From NCBI GenBank assembly GCA_903837345.1, contig CAILUG010000052.1, forward strand, positions 1 through 52,904: a DNA stretch of 52,904 nucleotides, in the 5' to 3' direction. Below, piece by piece: positions 16,807-25,834 of this stretch. The translations under genes and the position numbers were made by a program. Below the pieces are notes generated by a model. The model had not been told where the DNA came from. It made no database searches and worked only from the letters and a program-made list of their open reading frames with translations. Source of the DNA: an uncultured Gammaproteobacteria bacterium. Lineage in GTDB: Bacteria; Pseudomonadota; Gammaproteobacteria; Pseudomonadales; Pseudohongiellaceae. Numbering within the stretch: the stretch's first letter is position 1; each line of letters opens with the position of its first letter.

Positions 16807-16834
16807 AGGATAGTTACATTGCCCTTAAAGTCAA
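16807..16834 (-). promoter_or_regulatory. candidate sigma-70 promoter of ileS
   Basis: On the minus strand TTGACT (16829-16834) and TATCCT (16807-16812) are spaced by 16 bases. Transcription would begin near 16800, at or just before the leader-peptide ATG, so the leader would be nearly leaderless. It is the best match I see in the 284-base divergent gap. Confidence 0.45.
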
Positions 16835-16959
16835 GATGAATGCGGTATTTTCACTGCCGGATGCCCGATTTTTTGTGGTTTGCCCAACCTCTGGCCGGCA
16901 CCCGGCTGCGGTAAAGTGCGCTATAGTCCAATCAATTTGTCGTTCCGCCTGTGCCTGTA

Positions 16960-18972
16960 ATGTTCACCTCCAAATTAATCGACCAGATCATCAAGGGTCG
17001 CTGTGCCAATTTCGCTGCAATCATGGGAATGCACAAGGCGGGTGCCGGTGAGCTCCTGGTCAATGTCTTTCTGCCCGGGGCCCACAGCGTCGAAGTCATG
17101 AGCAGCAACGGCAGGAAAGTGCTGGCAGTGTTGCAAAAGCTGCATGCCGAAGGCTTGTTCTCGGGCAGCCTGCCAGGCAAAAATTTCCTCCCCTACCGTT
17201 TGCGCATCAGTGATGGTGTGCGCACTGAACTGGTCGATGATCCTTACCGCTTCCGCAGCAATCTTGATCCGGCCGAGCTGCAGTTGTTCAGTCAGGGACG
17301 TCATGAAGCAGCCTGGCAGTTTCTGGGGGCGAATCCCCGCACCATCGATGGCATAGACGGCGTGCATTTTGTGTTATGGGCGCCAGGCGCCAGGCGCGTA
17401 TCAGTGCTGTTGCAGAAAACGGATTGGGACGGGCGCATCCAGGTGCTGTTTCCCCATGCTGATTCCGGCGTGTGGGAATTGTTCGTGCCAGGACTGCCGC
17501 TGCACTCGGCCTACAAGTTTGAAGTAATGGATGAGCAACTGGAATCCAGGGTGCTGGGTTTTGATCCTTTTGCCCGCCAGGTGGACCTGCAACCGTCCGG
17601 TTGTTCGCGCGTGGAAGCAATTCCGGCGCGGTCATGGCGCGATCATTTCTGGCTGCTGATGCACAGCAACCAGTCAGGACATGCCATCCCCATCACCATT
17701 CTGGAGCTGGCGCTGACCGATTCACTGCTGGAAAGCGGCGTGCACTGGCCGCAATTGGCGGCTTTGGTGTTGCCCAAGGTCAAGGCGCAAGGCTTCACCC
17801 ATCTCTTGCTGCGTGACGCCCATGCCGGTGCTGCCAAAGGCAATCAACAACAATTTGCATTGCTGGCTCCCACCGTACGTCTTGGCAGCACTGCCGAATT
17901 GCAAAGTTTTATGGAGCTGGCCCATGAACATGAACTGGCAGTGATCCGGGATTTTCCGCTGGCCGCCTTGCTCTCGGCTCACGGTCTCGGCCTGACTCCG
18001 GGTGAGAGCCTGGATTGGGCCGTGCAGGGCGGAGCCTTGATGAGCGTGGTCAGCGCCTGCATTGGTTACTGGCACACCCACCTGCATATTGACGGGTTCC
18101 GTCTGCGGGATCTGGATCAACTGCTTACTGCTACAGCCGCCAGGCCGGGCAAGGGTCGCAAGCGGCCGACGACACCAGCGGTGGACTTGTTCGCGCATGA
18201 GTGGCTCGGCATGCTGGTGTCACAGTTGCGCGAGCGGTTTCCTTCCTTGCTGCTGCTGGCCGACAGTGGGCTGCCTATGCCGGAGCTGACCCGCACACTT
18301 CGCTCGGGCGGGCTTGGTTTTGATTTTCGCATCGACGAAAAGGGCTCAGCACTGCTGGGCCCGCTGCCGGAACCGGAAATCGGCGCCGAACTGTTTGCGC
18401 TGGTGCAACAATGGCAGGACGGCAACAGCCTGCGACAACTGGTGGCGTTGGCTCCTTCGCCGAAGCTGCGGGAAGACATGCTGCAATTGCTGCTGCTGAT
18501 GCTGTGGACCTTGCCTGGGCGCAAGCTGCTGCAGCTGGATTGCCATTTGTCGGTGCGGCGCAACTGGCAACCGGAAACCGGGCATGATTTCGAGTTGCAA
18601 TTGGCCCCTTCATGGTCGGCTGCATCCCTGGGCATGTTGCAGCAATTGAACATGATGTATCTGCAACACCCGGGGCTTTATGAGCAGGATGCCAGCCATG
18701 AAGGCATCAATGTGCTGATGTCGACGCCGCAAATCTGCGTGTTTGAACGCATGAGCCGGCATGCTGCCGACCACATGCTGATTCTGGTCAATCTGGGGGA
18801 CAACACGAGTGAAACCCTCAATTTGCGGCTTGGACGCAATCACTGCTATCACTTGCTGTGCGGCGTAGGGGTTGATGCCTTGCCCGCCGAGCTGATGACC
18901 GGCAGCACAGGTCTGGCTCTGAGCCTGAAATTGCCGCCCCGAACTGGTGCTGTTTACAGTCTGGCAAGTTGA
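16960..18972 (+). CDS. GlgB-like pseudoenzyme (branching-enzyme homolog lacking catalytic acids)
   Basis: About 670 residues with the layout of glycogen branching enzyme: N-terminal beta domain (LVNVFLPGAHSVEVM, DDPYRF), CBM48-like domain (GVHFVLWAPGARRVSVLLQKTDWDGR, VWELFVPG), a GH13 barrel, and a C-terminal beta domain. The catalytic sites are gone. HIDGFRLRDL (Asp378 onward) has Arg383 where the nucleophile Asp of DGLRVDAV should be. LADSG (Asp435) replaces AEEST. The SHDE block is replaced by ALAPSP. A non-enzymatic role, such as glycan binding or scaffolding, is inferred. Codon pattern and length look intact, so decay seems unlikely. ATG 16960 is chosen, and GTG 16951 is possible. The ATP-grasp gene follows after 60 bases, probably in one operon. 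Confidence 0.8.
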   Translation: MFTSKLIDQIIKGRCANFAAIMGMHKAGAGELLVNVFLPGAHSVEVMSSNGRKVLAVLQKLHAEGLFSGSLPGKNFLPYRLRISDGVRTELVDDPYRFRSNLDPAELQLFSQGRHEAAWQFLGANPRTIDGIDGVHFVLWAPGARRVSVLLQKTDWDGRIQVLFPHADSGVWELFVPGLPLHSAYKFEVMDEQLESRVLGFDPFARQVDLQPSGCSRVEAIPARSWRDHFWLLMHSNQSGHAIPITILELALTDSLLESGVHWPQLAALVLPKVKAQGFTHLLLRDAHAGAAKGNQQQFALLAPTVRLGSTAELQSFMELAHEHELAVIRDFPLAALLSAHGLGLTPGESLDWAVQGGALMSVVSACIGYWHTHLHIDGFRLRDLDQLLTATAARPGKGRKRPTTPAVDLFAHEWLGMLVSQLRERFPSLLLLADSGLPMPELTRTLRSGGLGFDFRIDEKGSALLGPLPEPEIGAELFALVQQWQDGNSLRQLVALAPSPKLREDMLQLLLLMLWTLPGRKLLQLDCHLSVRRNWQPETGHDFELQLAPSWSAASLGMLQQLNMMYLQHPGLYEQDASHEGINVLMSTPQICVFERMSRHAADHMLILVNLGDNTSETLNLRLGRNHCYHLLCGVGVDALPAELMTGSTGLALSLKLPPRTGAVYSLAS

Positions 18973-19032
18973 TGGAGAGCTATGGCAAGATGCAGTCAGC
19001 TGCAGATTCAATAAAGGACATTTCAAAGCTGT

Positions 19033-20532
19033 ATGTCTATTGACTGGAAATCCTATTCCACCGGCCCCTTCTTCGATGAACTGATTGCTGCATCCGGGAA
19101 ACCCCGGCCTTTCGCACGCACTCTTGCCAGTTACCTGGCTTCACTTTCCGATGAGGAACTCCAGCGCCGGCAGGAGGCAGTCAAGCACGCCATCAAGACC
19201 ATGGGCATTTCGTTCACGGTTTACAGTGAGGCCGGCAACATTGATCGTGAATGGCCGTTTGACCTGATCCCGCGCATCATTCCGCTCAAGGAATGGCAGG
19301 TCACCAGCAAGGGGCTCGAGCAGCGGCTGGCTGCACTCAATTGCTTCATCCACGATGTCTACAACGACGGCAAGATTTTCAAGAACAAGGTGGTACCGCG
19401 CGAACTGATCCTTGATTCCGGCAATTACCGCCCGCAGTGCCAGGGCATGAAACCCAAATACCAGGTGTGGGCCAATGTGTGCGGCACCGATCTGGTGCGC
19501 AACAGCGATGGCCAGTTCTACGTGCTGGAAGACAATTTGCGCGTCCCCTCCGGTGTGTCCTACATGCTGGAAAACCGCACGGTGACCAAGCGCGTATTTC
19601 CCGAATTGTTCGAGAACATTGAAATTCTTCCCAACAGTGATTATCCGAGCCAGCTCTATGAAATGCTGGCCTCACTGTCGCCGCGCGACAAGGCCAGGCC
19701 GGAAGTGGTGGTGCTGACCCCCGGCATCTTCAACTCCGCCTACTTCGAACACAGCTTCCTGGCCCAGCAGATGGGTGCAGAGCTGGTGCAGGGCAGTGAC
19801 TTGCTGGTGGAGGACGACAAGGTCTACATGAAAACCATCAGCGGGTTGGCACCGGTGGATGTGATCTATCGTCGCATTGACGACATGTTTATCGACCCCA
19901 CCGTGTTCAACCCGGAATCCCAGCTGGGTGTGGCAGGCCTGTTGAACGCCTGGCTCAAAGGCAATGTGGCGCTGGCCAATGCGCCAGGTGCCGGAGTGGC
20001 GGATGACAAGGTGATCTATACCTACGTGCCGGCCATGATCAAATACTATCTGGGTGAAGAGGCGATATTGCCGAATGTTCCCAGCTTCCTGTGCTGCGAT
20101 GATGCCCAGCGTGACCATGTGCTGAAAAATCTCGACAAGCTGGTGGTCAAGCCGGCCAACGAGAGTGGCGGCTACGGCATGTTGATGGGGCCCAAGGCCA
20201 GCAAGAAGGAACGCGAGGAATTTTCCGCCCGCATCAAGGCCAATCCGCGCAACTACATGGCGCAACCACTGGTTTCCCTCTCGACAGCACCAATTCTGAC
20301 CGAGGGCTCGGTCGAGCCCCGCCATATCGATCTGCGCCCGTTCATTCTGCAAGGCAAGAACACTTATGTAACGCCTGGTGGTCTCACGCGTGTGGCGCTG
20401 GTGAAGGGGTCCTATGTGGTGAACTCCTCGCAAGGCGGTGGCAGCAAGGACACCTGGATTGTCGATGAACACCACGTCAAGCCAGGCGCTGCCAGTCAAA
20501 GTCAAAGCCAAACCGGCGGAGGAGCGCACTGA
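19033..20532 (+). CDS. circularly permuted ATP-grasp protein (CP_ATPgrasp_2, DUF404/407)
   Basis: The 499-residue protein matches the COG2308-type circularly permuted ATP-grasp family: [23 protein letters not shown] near the N-terminus, [16 protein letters not shown], and the nucleotide loop [14 protein letters not shown] about residues 377-390. Family members are predicted amide or peptide ligases and occur with alpha-E proteins, transglutaminases and Anbu protease. The substrate is unknown. Its stop overlaps the ATG of the alpha-E gene (TGATG), so the two proteins are probably made together. The C-terminal tail is rich in Ser/Gln/Gly and likely disordered. An AAGGAC about 15 bases upstream is the only ribosome-site candidate. 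Confidence 0.88.
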   Translation: MSIDWKSYSTGPFFDELIAASGKPRPFARTLASYLASLSDEELQRRQEAVKHAIKTMGISFTVYSEAGNIDREWPFDLIPRIIPLKEWQVTSKGLEQRLAALNCFIHDVYNDGKIFKNKVVPRELILDSGNYRPQCQGMKPKYQVWANVCGTDLVRNSDGQFYVLEDNLRVPSGVSYMLENRTVTKRVFPELFENIEILPNSDYPSQLYEMLASLSPRDKARPEVVVLTPGIFNSAYFEHSFLAQQMGAELVQGSDLLVEDDKVYMKTISGLAPVDVIYRRIDDMFIDPTVFNPESQLGVAGLLNAWLKGNVALANAPGAGVADDKVIYTYVPAMIKYYLGEEAILPNVPSFLCCDDAQRDHVLKNLDKLVVKPANESGGYGMLMGPKASKKEREEFSARIKANPRNYMAQPLVSLSTAPILTEGSVEPRHIDLRPFILQGKNTYVTPGGLTRVALVKGSYVVNSSQGGGSKDTWIVDEHHVKPGAASQSQSQTGGGAH

Positions 20533-21518
20533 TGTTGTCGAGCGTGGCCGAACGCGTGTACTGGCTGGGCCGTTATCTGGAGCGGGTCGAAAACACCGCC
20601 CGCCTGGTCAATGTCTATTCGTCAATGCTGCTGGATTTGCCCAGCGGTTCTCCCATTGGTTGGGATTTGCTGGTCGATATCACCGGTTGCAGCGAAGGTT
20701 ATGCCAAGCTGCATCAAAGCGTGGAAGAGAAGCAGGTGATGCGTTTCCTGCTGGCGGACGGCAAGAATCCGGCCTCGGTGATCAATTGCGCCAACATGAT
20801 GCGCGAAAATGCCCGCACCACGCGTGAAGTAATGCCGGCCGAAGTGTGGGAGCAGATCAACAATCTGTACCTGGCACTCAAGGAAGCACTGACCCGCACC
20901 ATCAGCCGGCGTTCTCGCCAGCAGATGCTGGAAACTGTGGAAGCCGATTGCCAGCGCATTTTCGGGATTCTTTCCGGCGGCATGAGTCACAACACTGCGT
21001 TCGCATTCATCCAGCTTGGTCGCAAGATCGAGCGGGCCGACATGAGTTCACGCATCGTCGATGTCGGTTCCATCAGCATGCTGCCGGCCTTTGCCCGTGT
21101 CGGTAAACAGAAACAGATGACGGTGCTGGAGCCGTACGAAAACGTGGTGTGGATGAACGTGCTGCGCTGCGTCAGTGGCTACCAGGCCTATCGCCTGAAA
21201 ACCCACAGCCAGGTCAAAGGTGAAGATGTGGTGAAATTCCTGCTGCAGGACGACGAGTTTCCGCGCTCCATTGGCTACTGTCTCAACGATCTGGTGCACT
21301 ACCTGCAGAAACTGCCCAACAATGCCGATGTGCTGCAGGCAGTGGCACGTGTGCGCAGGGTCACCACCGAAGTCAACATTGGCAGCCTGTTGCAAAACGG
21401 TTTGCTGGATTTCATCGACGAACTGCAAATCTCGATCGCCGACATCCACGAAGAAATCAACAACACCTGGTTCAAGCCGGTCGAGCGGCGCAAGCCGGCC
21501 CGACAGCGTGCTCAATAG
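20532..21518 (+). CDS. alpha-E domain-containing protein
   Basis: A 328-residue all-helical protein of the alpha-E family (COG2307). It begins with the hallmark [24 protein letters not shown] and includes IFGILSGGMSHNTAFAFIQLGRKIERADM. Its biochemical role is not established. It is nearly always next to the permuted ATP-grasp gene and is thought to work with it in a peptide-forming or tagging system. The ATG at 20532 overlaps the upstream TGA by one base. Its last 7 bases overlap the end of the convergent Anbu gene. The transglutaminase-like gene often found in these clusters is absent here. Confidence 0.9.
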   Translation: MLSSVAERVYWLGRYLERVENTARLVNVYSSMLLDLPSGSPIGWDLLVDITGCSEGYAKLHQSVEEKQVMRFLLADGKNPASVINCANMMRENARTTREVMPAEVWEQINNLYLALKEALTRTISRRSRQQMLETVEADCQRIFGILSGGMSHNTAFAFIQLGRKIERADMSSRIVDVGSISMLPAFARVGKQKQMTVLEPYENVVWMNVLRCVSGYQAYRLKTHSQVKGEDVVKFLLQDDEFPRSIGYCLNDLVHYLQKLPNNADVLQAVARVRRVTTEVNIGSLLQNGLLDFIDELQISIADIHEEINNTWFKPVERRKPARQRAQ

Positions 21519-22267
21519 GTATTGGATTCGTTCTCGGGCGAGAGGTCCTGGGCTTCCAGTCGCAGCGGCGGCAACCGGTGGAAGGCTTCCTTGAGATTGT
21601 TGTCCCAGCTTTTCTTGAGGTCGCGCAGGAACGGGCTGTCCTCGCCAAAACGGTAATGGGTGAGCAGGCTGTAGCTGTTGGCGGGATAAATTATCACTTC
21701 AATCGGCGGGCCCACGGTCAGATTGCTGCGCATCGTCGAATCCATCGAAACCAGTGCACACAGCGCGGCAGTATCCAGCAGTGTGTCAGGCGTCAGGATG
21801 CGATCAAGCACCGGTTTGCCGTATTTGCTTTCGCCGATCTGCAGGTAAGGCGTGTCCTTGCTGCTGGTGATGTGGTTGCCTTCGGGGTAGATCATCACAA
21901 TGCGGTGATCGTTGCCGGCGATCTGTCCACCCAGCACGAAGCTGGCCTGGAATCCGACACCACTGAGTGAATGTTTGTCCTGCTGCTGGCGGCTGACATC
22001 GCCAAGATAATCGGCCGCTTCGCCTATCGACGTCACGGTGTTGAGGCTTTGGGCGGCATTGGTGCGGATGTCTTTTTTCAGCTGCGCCATCGTGGCCTGG
22101 GTGGTGGCCAGGTTGCCGGCAGTCATGATCACAAACTGGCGCTCCGCGCCCAGTTCGAACCGGAACATCTTGCTGTAGGTGCTGATCTGGTCGACTCCGG
22201 CATTGGTACGGGAATCGGAACAGAACACCATGCCGGCGGCTACCGAGATGCCAACACAATAAGTCAT
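21512..22267 (-). CDS. proteasome-type protease Anbu
   Basis: A 251-residue Ntn-hydrolase of the proteasome superfamily. It starts MTYCVGISVAAGMVFCSDSRTNAGVDQ, so removal of Met would expose Thr2 as the N-terminal nucleophile, with DSRTNAG as the typical following loop. ALVSMDSTMRSNLTVGPPIEV is typical of the C-terminal half. Anbu assembles into rings or open helices, and its substrates are unknown. ATG 22267 is chosen because the nucleophile must follow the initiator Met. An in-frame codon at 22438 would bury it. It is convergent with the alpha-E/ATP-grasp pair, a set of families known to associate. It does not share their transcript here. Confidence 0.9.
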   Translation of the reverse strand: MTYCVGISVAAGMVFCSDSRTNAGVDQISTYSKMFRFELGAERQFVIMTAGNLATTQATMAQLKKDIRTNAAQSLNTVTSIGEAADYLGDVSRQQQDKHSLSGVGFQASFVLGGQIAGNDHRIVMIYPEGNHITSSKDTPYLQIGESKYGKPVLDRILTPDTLLDTAALCALVSMDSTMRSNLTVGPPIEVIIYPANSYSLLTHYRFGEDSPFLRDLKKSWDNNLKEAFHRLPPLRLEAQDLSPENESNTY

Positions 22268-22319
22268 GCGGGAATTACACCAGTTGTCTGTAACAGGGCG
22301 GCAAGTATAGCGAATTCTG

Positions 22320-22910
22320 TCAGTGAGGTGGTTTTGTTGTTGGTGTGCGCAATCTGCGCATTGCGACCACTGCTGCCAGTACCGCACGGTTGCCGGGTTT
22401 GGCGAGGATTTCGGTATCGCCGAGATCCTGCAGTTCATGCGGAAACACCAGCCAGTCGGCGGTGGTATGCAGATGGTAGTGCGGCGTCAACGCGGTTTGG
22501 TTGTTGCCGGGTTTGTACCAGGGCGTGGCAATCCGGATGTCCTGTGACTGCTGCGCTGCCAGCGACCCGATATGTTTGAGCAGTTGCTGCATGGTAAGGC
22601 CGGTGTCGAATACGTCATCGACCAGCAAAATGCGAGTGGACATTTGCAGCATGGGTTGCAATTGGTCGAGGCCGAAAAAACGCACCTCATGTTGCCGGGC
22701 GATACCGGCGTAGGATTCGGCACGCAGCGGCCAATGTTCACAGCGATGACCGGTGGCGACCAACACTTCATGGATGGCCAGTCCCACCGGAGCACCGCCG
22801 CGCCACAAGGCCACCAGCAAATCCGGCTGGAATCCACTGTTCAGTATGTTGAGGGCCAGGGTTTGCGAATCAGCCAGCAGCGCATCGGCGGAGAGGTAAC
22901 GCAAAGCCAT
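22320..22910 (-). CDS. phosphoribosyltransferase domain protein (hypoxanthine PRTase-like)
   Basis: A 196-residue type I PRTase. The PRPP-binding block is ILLVDDVFDTGLTM, preceded by LLVALWRGGAPVG. This family transfers phosphoribose between PRPP and a nucleobase, or regulates by binding PRPP. The nucleobase-binding hood is not clear enough to name the substrate. ATG 22910 is preferred because GGGGTGG lies 8 bases upstream. A GTG at 22919 is in frame. It lies 18 bases after the bamD stop on the same strand, so it is probably co-transcribed with bamD, with Anbu possibly after it. Confidence 0.8.
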   Translation of the reverse strand: MALRYLSADALLADSQTLALNILNSGFQPDLLVALWRGGAPVGLAIHEVLVATGHRCEHWPLRAESYAGIARQHEVRFFGLDQLQPMLQMSTRILLVDDVFDTGLTMQQLLKHIGSLAAQQSQDIRIATPWYKPGNNQTALTPHYHLHTTADWLVFPHELQDLGDTEILAKPGNRAVLAAVVAMRRLRTPTTKPPH

Positions 22911-22928
22911 TGGCGCCACCCCGGCTGC

Positions 22929-23939
22929 TTATTTCGTGGCCGGTATGACAGCGCCCTTGTCCCCAAATACACCGAAAGTCAGGATGTTGAGCAGCGAGCG
23001 TTTGCGCTGGATCTCGGGCAACGAGAACTGGAATGGCATGTCATTGGGGCCCGGCCGGCGAGTAGCCGCCAGCGGTGTATCTTTCTTGTTGGAGCCAGCC
23101 ATGCCGAATGTCAGGGAATACAGGAATGACGGATCGGTGATCTGCGCAGCGACCAGGAAGTTGCCCTTGCCATCCAGCATCTTGCTGTCGGGATGGTTGG
23201 TTTTGAGTACAGCCAGCGAATGATCGGCCAGGTCATTGAGACCGAGTCGCAAATACATTTCCGTCATGATTTCCAGCGCGCGTGGCACCTGGGGAGCGCC
23301 CTGGTAGTTTTCGACCACATAGCGGGCCCGGTTCAGGGCTGACAGGTAGGCCTGGCGTTCGATGTAGAACTCCGACACGTTGATTTCGTAGACTGCCAGC
23401 AGATTGCGCAGATAGATCATGCGGGCACGGGCATCGCTGGCATATTGTGAATTCGGATACAAAGTCAGCAGTTGGGCAAAATCCTTGAACGAATCGCGAG
23501 CCTTGCCGGGATCGCGTTTGCTGGGATCAGTAGGCATCCAGCGCCCCATGAAGCGTCCGCCCTCGCTATAGAAAGCCATGCCTTTCAGGTAATAGGCATA
23601 ATCGATGTTGGGATGGTCGGGATACAGCCTGATGAAACGGTCGGCAGCGGTGCGGGTGGCTTCCGGTTCGTTGTTCATATAGTAGGAGTAGACCAGCAGC
23701 AGCTGCGATTGCGACGCAAAGCGGCCAAACGGGTACTGGGCTTCGATTTGCTGCATCACATTGATGCTCTGGGGCCAGTTGCTGCCTTCCAGGGCCTGCT
23801 GGCCTTTGGTCCACAGCTCATCTTCGGTGGCGTTGTTGAGCTTGTCTTTAGTGCTGCAGCCTGCCAGCAGCAACACTATCAATAAAGGCAGAATTCCGGG
23901 CGGGGCTTTGATTTGCAAGAACTTGATCACGTTTGTCAC
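22929..23939 (-). CDS. bamD: outer membrane protein assembly factor BamD
   Basis: A lipoprotein of about 336 residues with a hydrophobic signal and lipobox LLAGC (Cys28), then tetratricopeptide-type helices (QSQLLLVYSYYMNNEPEATRTAADRFIRLYPDHPNIDYAYYLKGMAF is the central run, positions about 23640-23560). BamD is the essential lipoprotein of the BAM complex that inserts beta-barrels into the outer membrane. Divergence from rluD-pgeF matches the E. coli locus. The C-terminal extension of about 70 residues is longer than in E. coli (245 aa) and rich in Pro/Arg. GTG 23939 is chosen, GTG 23930 is possible, and the codon at 23981 lies inside the divergent promoter region. Confidence 0.9.
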   Translation of the reverse strand: MTNVIKFLQIKAPPGILPLLIVLLLAGCSTKDKLNNATEDELWTKGQQALEGSNWPQSINVMQQIEAQYPFGRFASQSQLLLVYSYYMNNEPEATRTAADRFIRLYPDHPNIDYAYYLKGMAFYSEGGRFMGRWMPTDPSKRDPGKARDSFKDFAQLLTLYPNSQYASDARARMIYLRNLLAVYEINVSEFYIERQAYLSALNRARYVVENYQGAPQVPRALEIMTEMYLRLGLNDLADHSLAVLKTNHPDSKMLDGKGNFLVAAQITDPSFLYSLTFGMAGSNKKDTPLAATRRPGPNDMPFQFSLPEIQRKRSLLNILTFGVFGDKGAVIPATK

Positions 23940-23958
23940 TGCTGATGGATAGGGTTTG

Positions 23959-23964
23959 TATAAT
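23959..23964 (+). promoter_or_regulatory. candidate -10 box for rluD
   Basis: A consensus TATAAT lies in the bamD/rluD divergent gap, 81 bases before the rluD ATG. The -35 is poor: TTGTCA at 23933-23938 would need a 20-base spacer. The position fits a leader of about 75 bases. Confidence 0.4.
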
Positions 23965-24045
23965 GGCGCGCAAGTGTACACCTTCCGGCCCGGCCGCCAA
24001 AGAACCGGATTGCATTGGCCACTACCTCATGAGACCCCCCCCTGA

Positions 24046-25011
24046 ATGACTGAACAGCGTGAACAGATAGAACTGGCCCACAGTGTAGGCATGGAACACA
24101 CCGGCCTACGGTTGGACCAGGCGGCGGCCCAATTGTTCCCCGGATTTTCACGGGCCCGCTTGCAGGAATGGATCAAGGATGGCCAATTGACCCTCAACGG
24201 CGAGCCCGCCAAGGCCAAGGACAAGGTATTGGAGGGTGACAAGCTGCTGCTCTTGGCCGAACTGGAGTCAGCGACGGAATTCCTGCCGGAACCGATGGAG
24301 CTCGACATCATCCATGAAGATCAGGATGTCATTGTCATCAACAAACCGGTCGGAATGGTGGTGCATCCGGCTGCCGGCAATTACACCGGCACCTTGCTTA
24401 ACGGCCTGCTGGCCAGGTTTCCGGAGCTGGCCTCGGTGCCGCGCGCAGGCATCGTGCACCGTCTCGACAAGGACACCAGCGGCCTGATGGTAGTAGCCAG
24501 GAACCTGACTGCCCACCAGGAACTGGTGGCCCAACTGTCGGAACGCACGGTGTCACGCCATTATCAGGCGGTAGTGCACGGGGTTGCCACGGCGGGGGGC
24601 ACTGTTGATGCGCCGCTGGGCCGGCATCAGCACCAGCGGCAAAAACGGGCGGTCACCGATGCCGAGGATGCCAGGCCGGCAATTACCCACTATCGCGTGC
24701 TGAACCGCTTTCGCAGTCACAGCCATTTGCTGGTGCAACTGGAAACCGGCCGCACCCACCAGATACGTGTGCATATGGCCCACATCGGCATGCCGATAGT
24801 CGGCGACCAGGTCTATGGTGGTCGTCTGAAACCCCCGCGCGGTGCGGCACCGGCACTGCTGGAATTCCTGCAACACTTCAAACGTCAGGCCTTGCACGCC
24901 GGACTGTTGGGTTTCAATCATCCGGCCACCGGTGAATACCAGCAATGGGAAGCACCGTTGCCGGCCGATATGCAGGAACTGTTGCGCCTGTTGGAACTGG
25001 ATCGTGAATGA
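24046..25011 (+). CDS. rluD: 23S rRNA pseudouridine synthase RluD
   Basis: A 321-residue RluA-family enzyme. The N-terminal S4 domain (GLRLDQAAAQLFPGFSRARLQEWIKDG) is followed by the catalytic domain with Asp141 in HRLDKDTSGLMVVA, then ETGRTHQIRVH and GDQVYGG. RluD makes the pseudouridines in helix 69 of 23S rRNA (1911, 1915, 1917). The assignment to RluD rather than RluC/RluA rests on the S4 domain, length and the bamD/pgeF neighbourhood. Its stop overlaps the GTG start of pgeF. Confidence 0.93.
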   Translation: MTEQREQIELAHSVGMEHTGLRLDQAAAQLFPGFSRARLQEWIKDGQLTLNGEPAKAKDKVLEGDKLLLLAELESATEFLPEPMELDIIHEDQDVIVINKPVGMVVHPAAGNYTGTLLNGLLARFPELASVPRAGIVHRLDKDTSGLMVVARNLTAHQELVAQLSERTVSRHYQAVVHGVATAGGTVDAPLGRHQHQRQKRAVTDAEDARPAITHYRVLNRFRSHSHLLVQLETGRTHQIRVHMAHIGMPIVGDQVYGGRLKPPRGAAPALLEFLQHFKRQALHAGLLGFNHPATGEYQQWEAPLPADMQELLRLLELDRE

Positions 25012-25834
25012 GCCGGTTGTGATACCAGTGCAGTGGGCACCGGCAGCCGGTGTGCACGCATTTGTGACCACCCGTCATGGCGGTGGCAGCATCAACAAAT
25101 TCCACTCATTCAATCTGGCGTTGCATGTGGGCGACGATGCCGCAGCGGTAACGCGCAATCGCAATTTATTGCTGACCAGCCTGCGGCGGCAATGTGCGCG
25201 GCCTGCGTTGCAATTGCAGTGGCTGCAACAGGTGCACGGCACCGGCGTCTGGCACGCGACCAATACTGCTGTGGAGCCGCCACCGCAAGCGGATGCGCTC
25301 TACACCACAGAACCCGATATCGTGCTGGGGGTACTGACCGCTGATTGCCTGCCGGTACTGTTCAGTGCAGTGGATGGCAGCGAAATTGCGGTAGCCCATG
25401 CCGGCTGGCGGGGGCTCTGCAATGGAGTGCTGGAGGCAACCTTGCGAAACTTCAGCACTGCGCCTGCGCAGGTGCAGTGCTGGCTCGGGCCGGCCATCGG
25501 GCCTTGTCATTTTGAAGTGGGGGATGAAGTGCGCTCAGCGTTTGTTGCTCATGCCCGCCCGCAGGATCAGGCCGCTACCCTGGCGGCATTTGCGGCCGGC
25601 CACAGTGCAGGCAAATGGATGGGCGACCTCTACCAGTTGGCACGTATACGCTTGCGCGCTGCCGGTGTGAATGAGGTTGCAGGCCAGCCCTTGTGCACGG
25701 TGTGTCATGCGGCCGACTATTACTCCTACCGCCAGCAGGCGACCACGGGCAGATTTGCCACCGTGATTGTGCGCACCGCCTGCAGCAACCTTACAGATCC
25801 TCGACCATCACCAGCAGCGTCCCCGGCTCGATAG
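25004..25834 (+). CDS. pgeF: polyphenol oxidase family protein / purine nucleoside phosphorylase YfiH
   Basis: A 276-residue YfiH/LACC1-type protein. The conserved metal-site residues are visible in QWLQQVHGTGV, LTADCLPVLF, VAHAGWRG and LGPAIGPCHFEVGDEV. The family was described as a laccase-like oxidase, as a purine nucleoside phosphorylase/adenosine deaminase, and as PgeF, which corrects peptidoglycan precursor misuse. The GTG at 25004 overlaps the rluD stop by 8 bases and gives the usual N-terminus. An ATG at 24842 lies inside rluD and is rejected. Its 3' end overlaps the convergent cupin gene by 44 bases. Confidence 0.9.
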   Translation: MNEPVVIPVQWAPAAGVHAFVTTRHGGGSINKFHSFNLALHVGDDAAAVTRNRNLLLTSLRRQCARPALQLQWLQQVHGTGVWHATNTAVEPPPQADALYTTEPDIVLGVLTADCLPVLFSAVDGSEIAVAHAGWRGLCNGVLEATLRNFSTAPAQVQCWLGPAIGPCHFEVGDEVRSAFVAHARPQDQAATLAAFAAGHSAGKWMGDLYQLARIRLRAAGVNEVAGQPLCTVCHAADYYSYRQQATTGRFATVIVRTACSNLTDPRPSPAASPAR

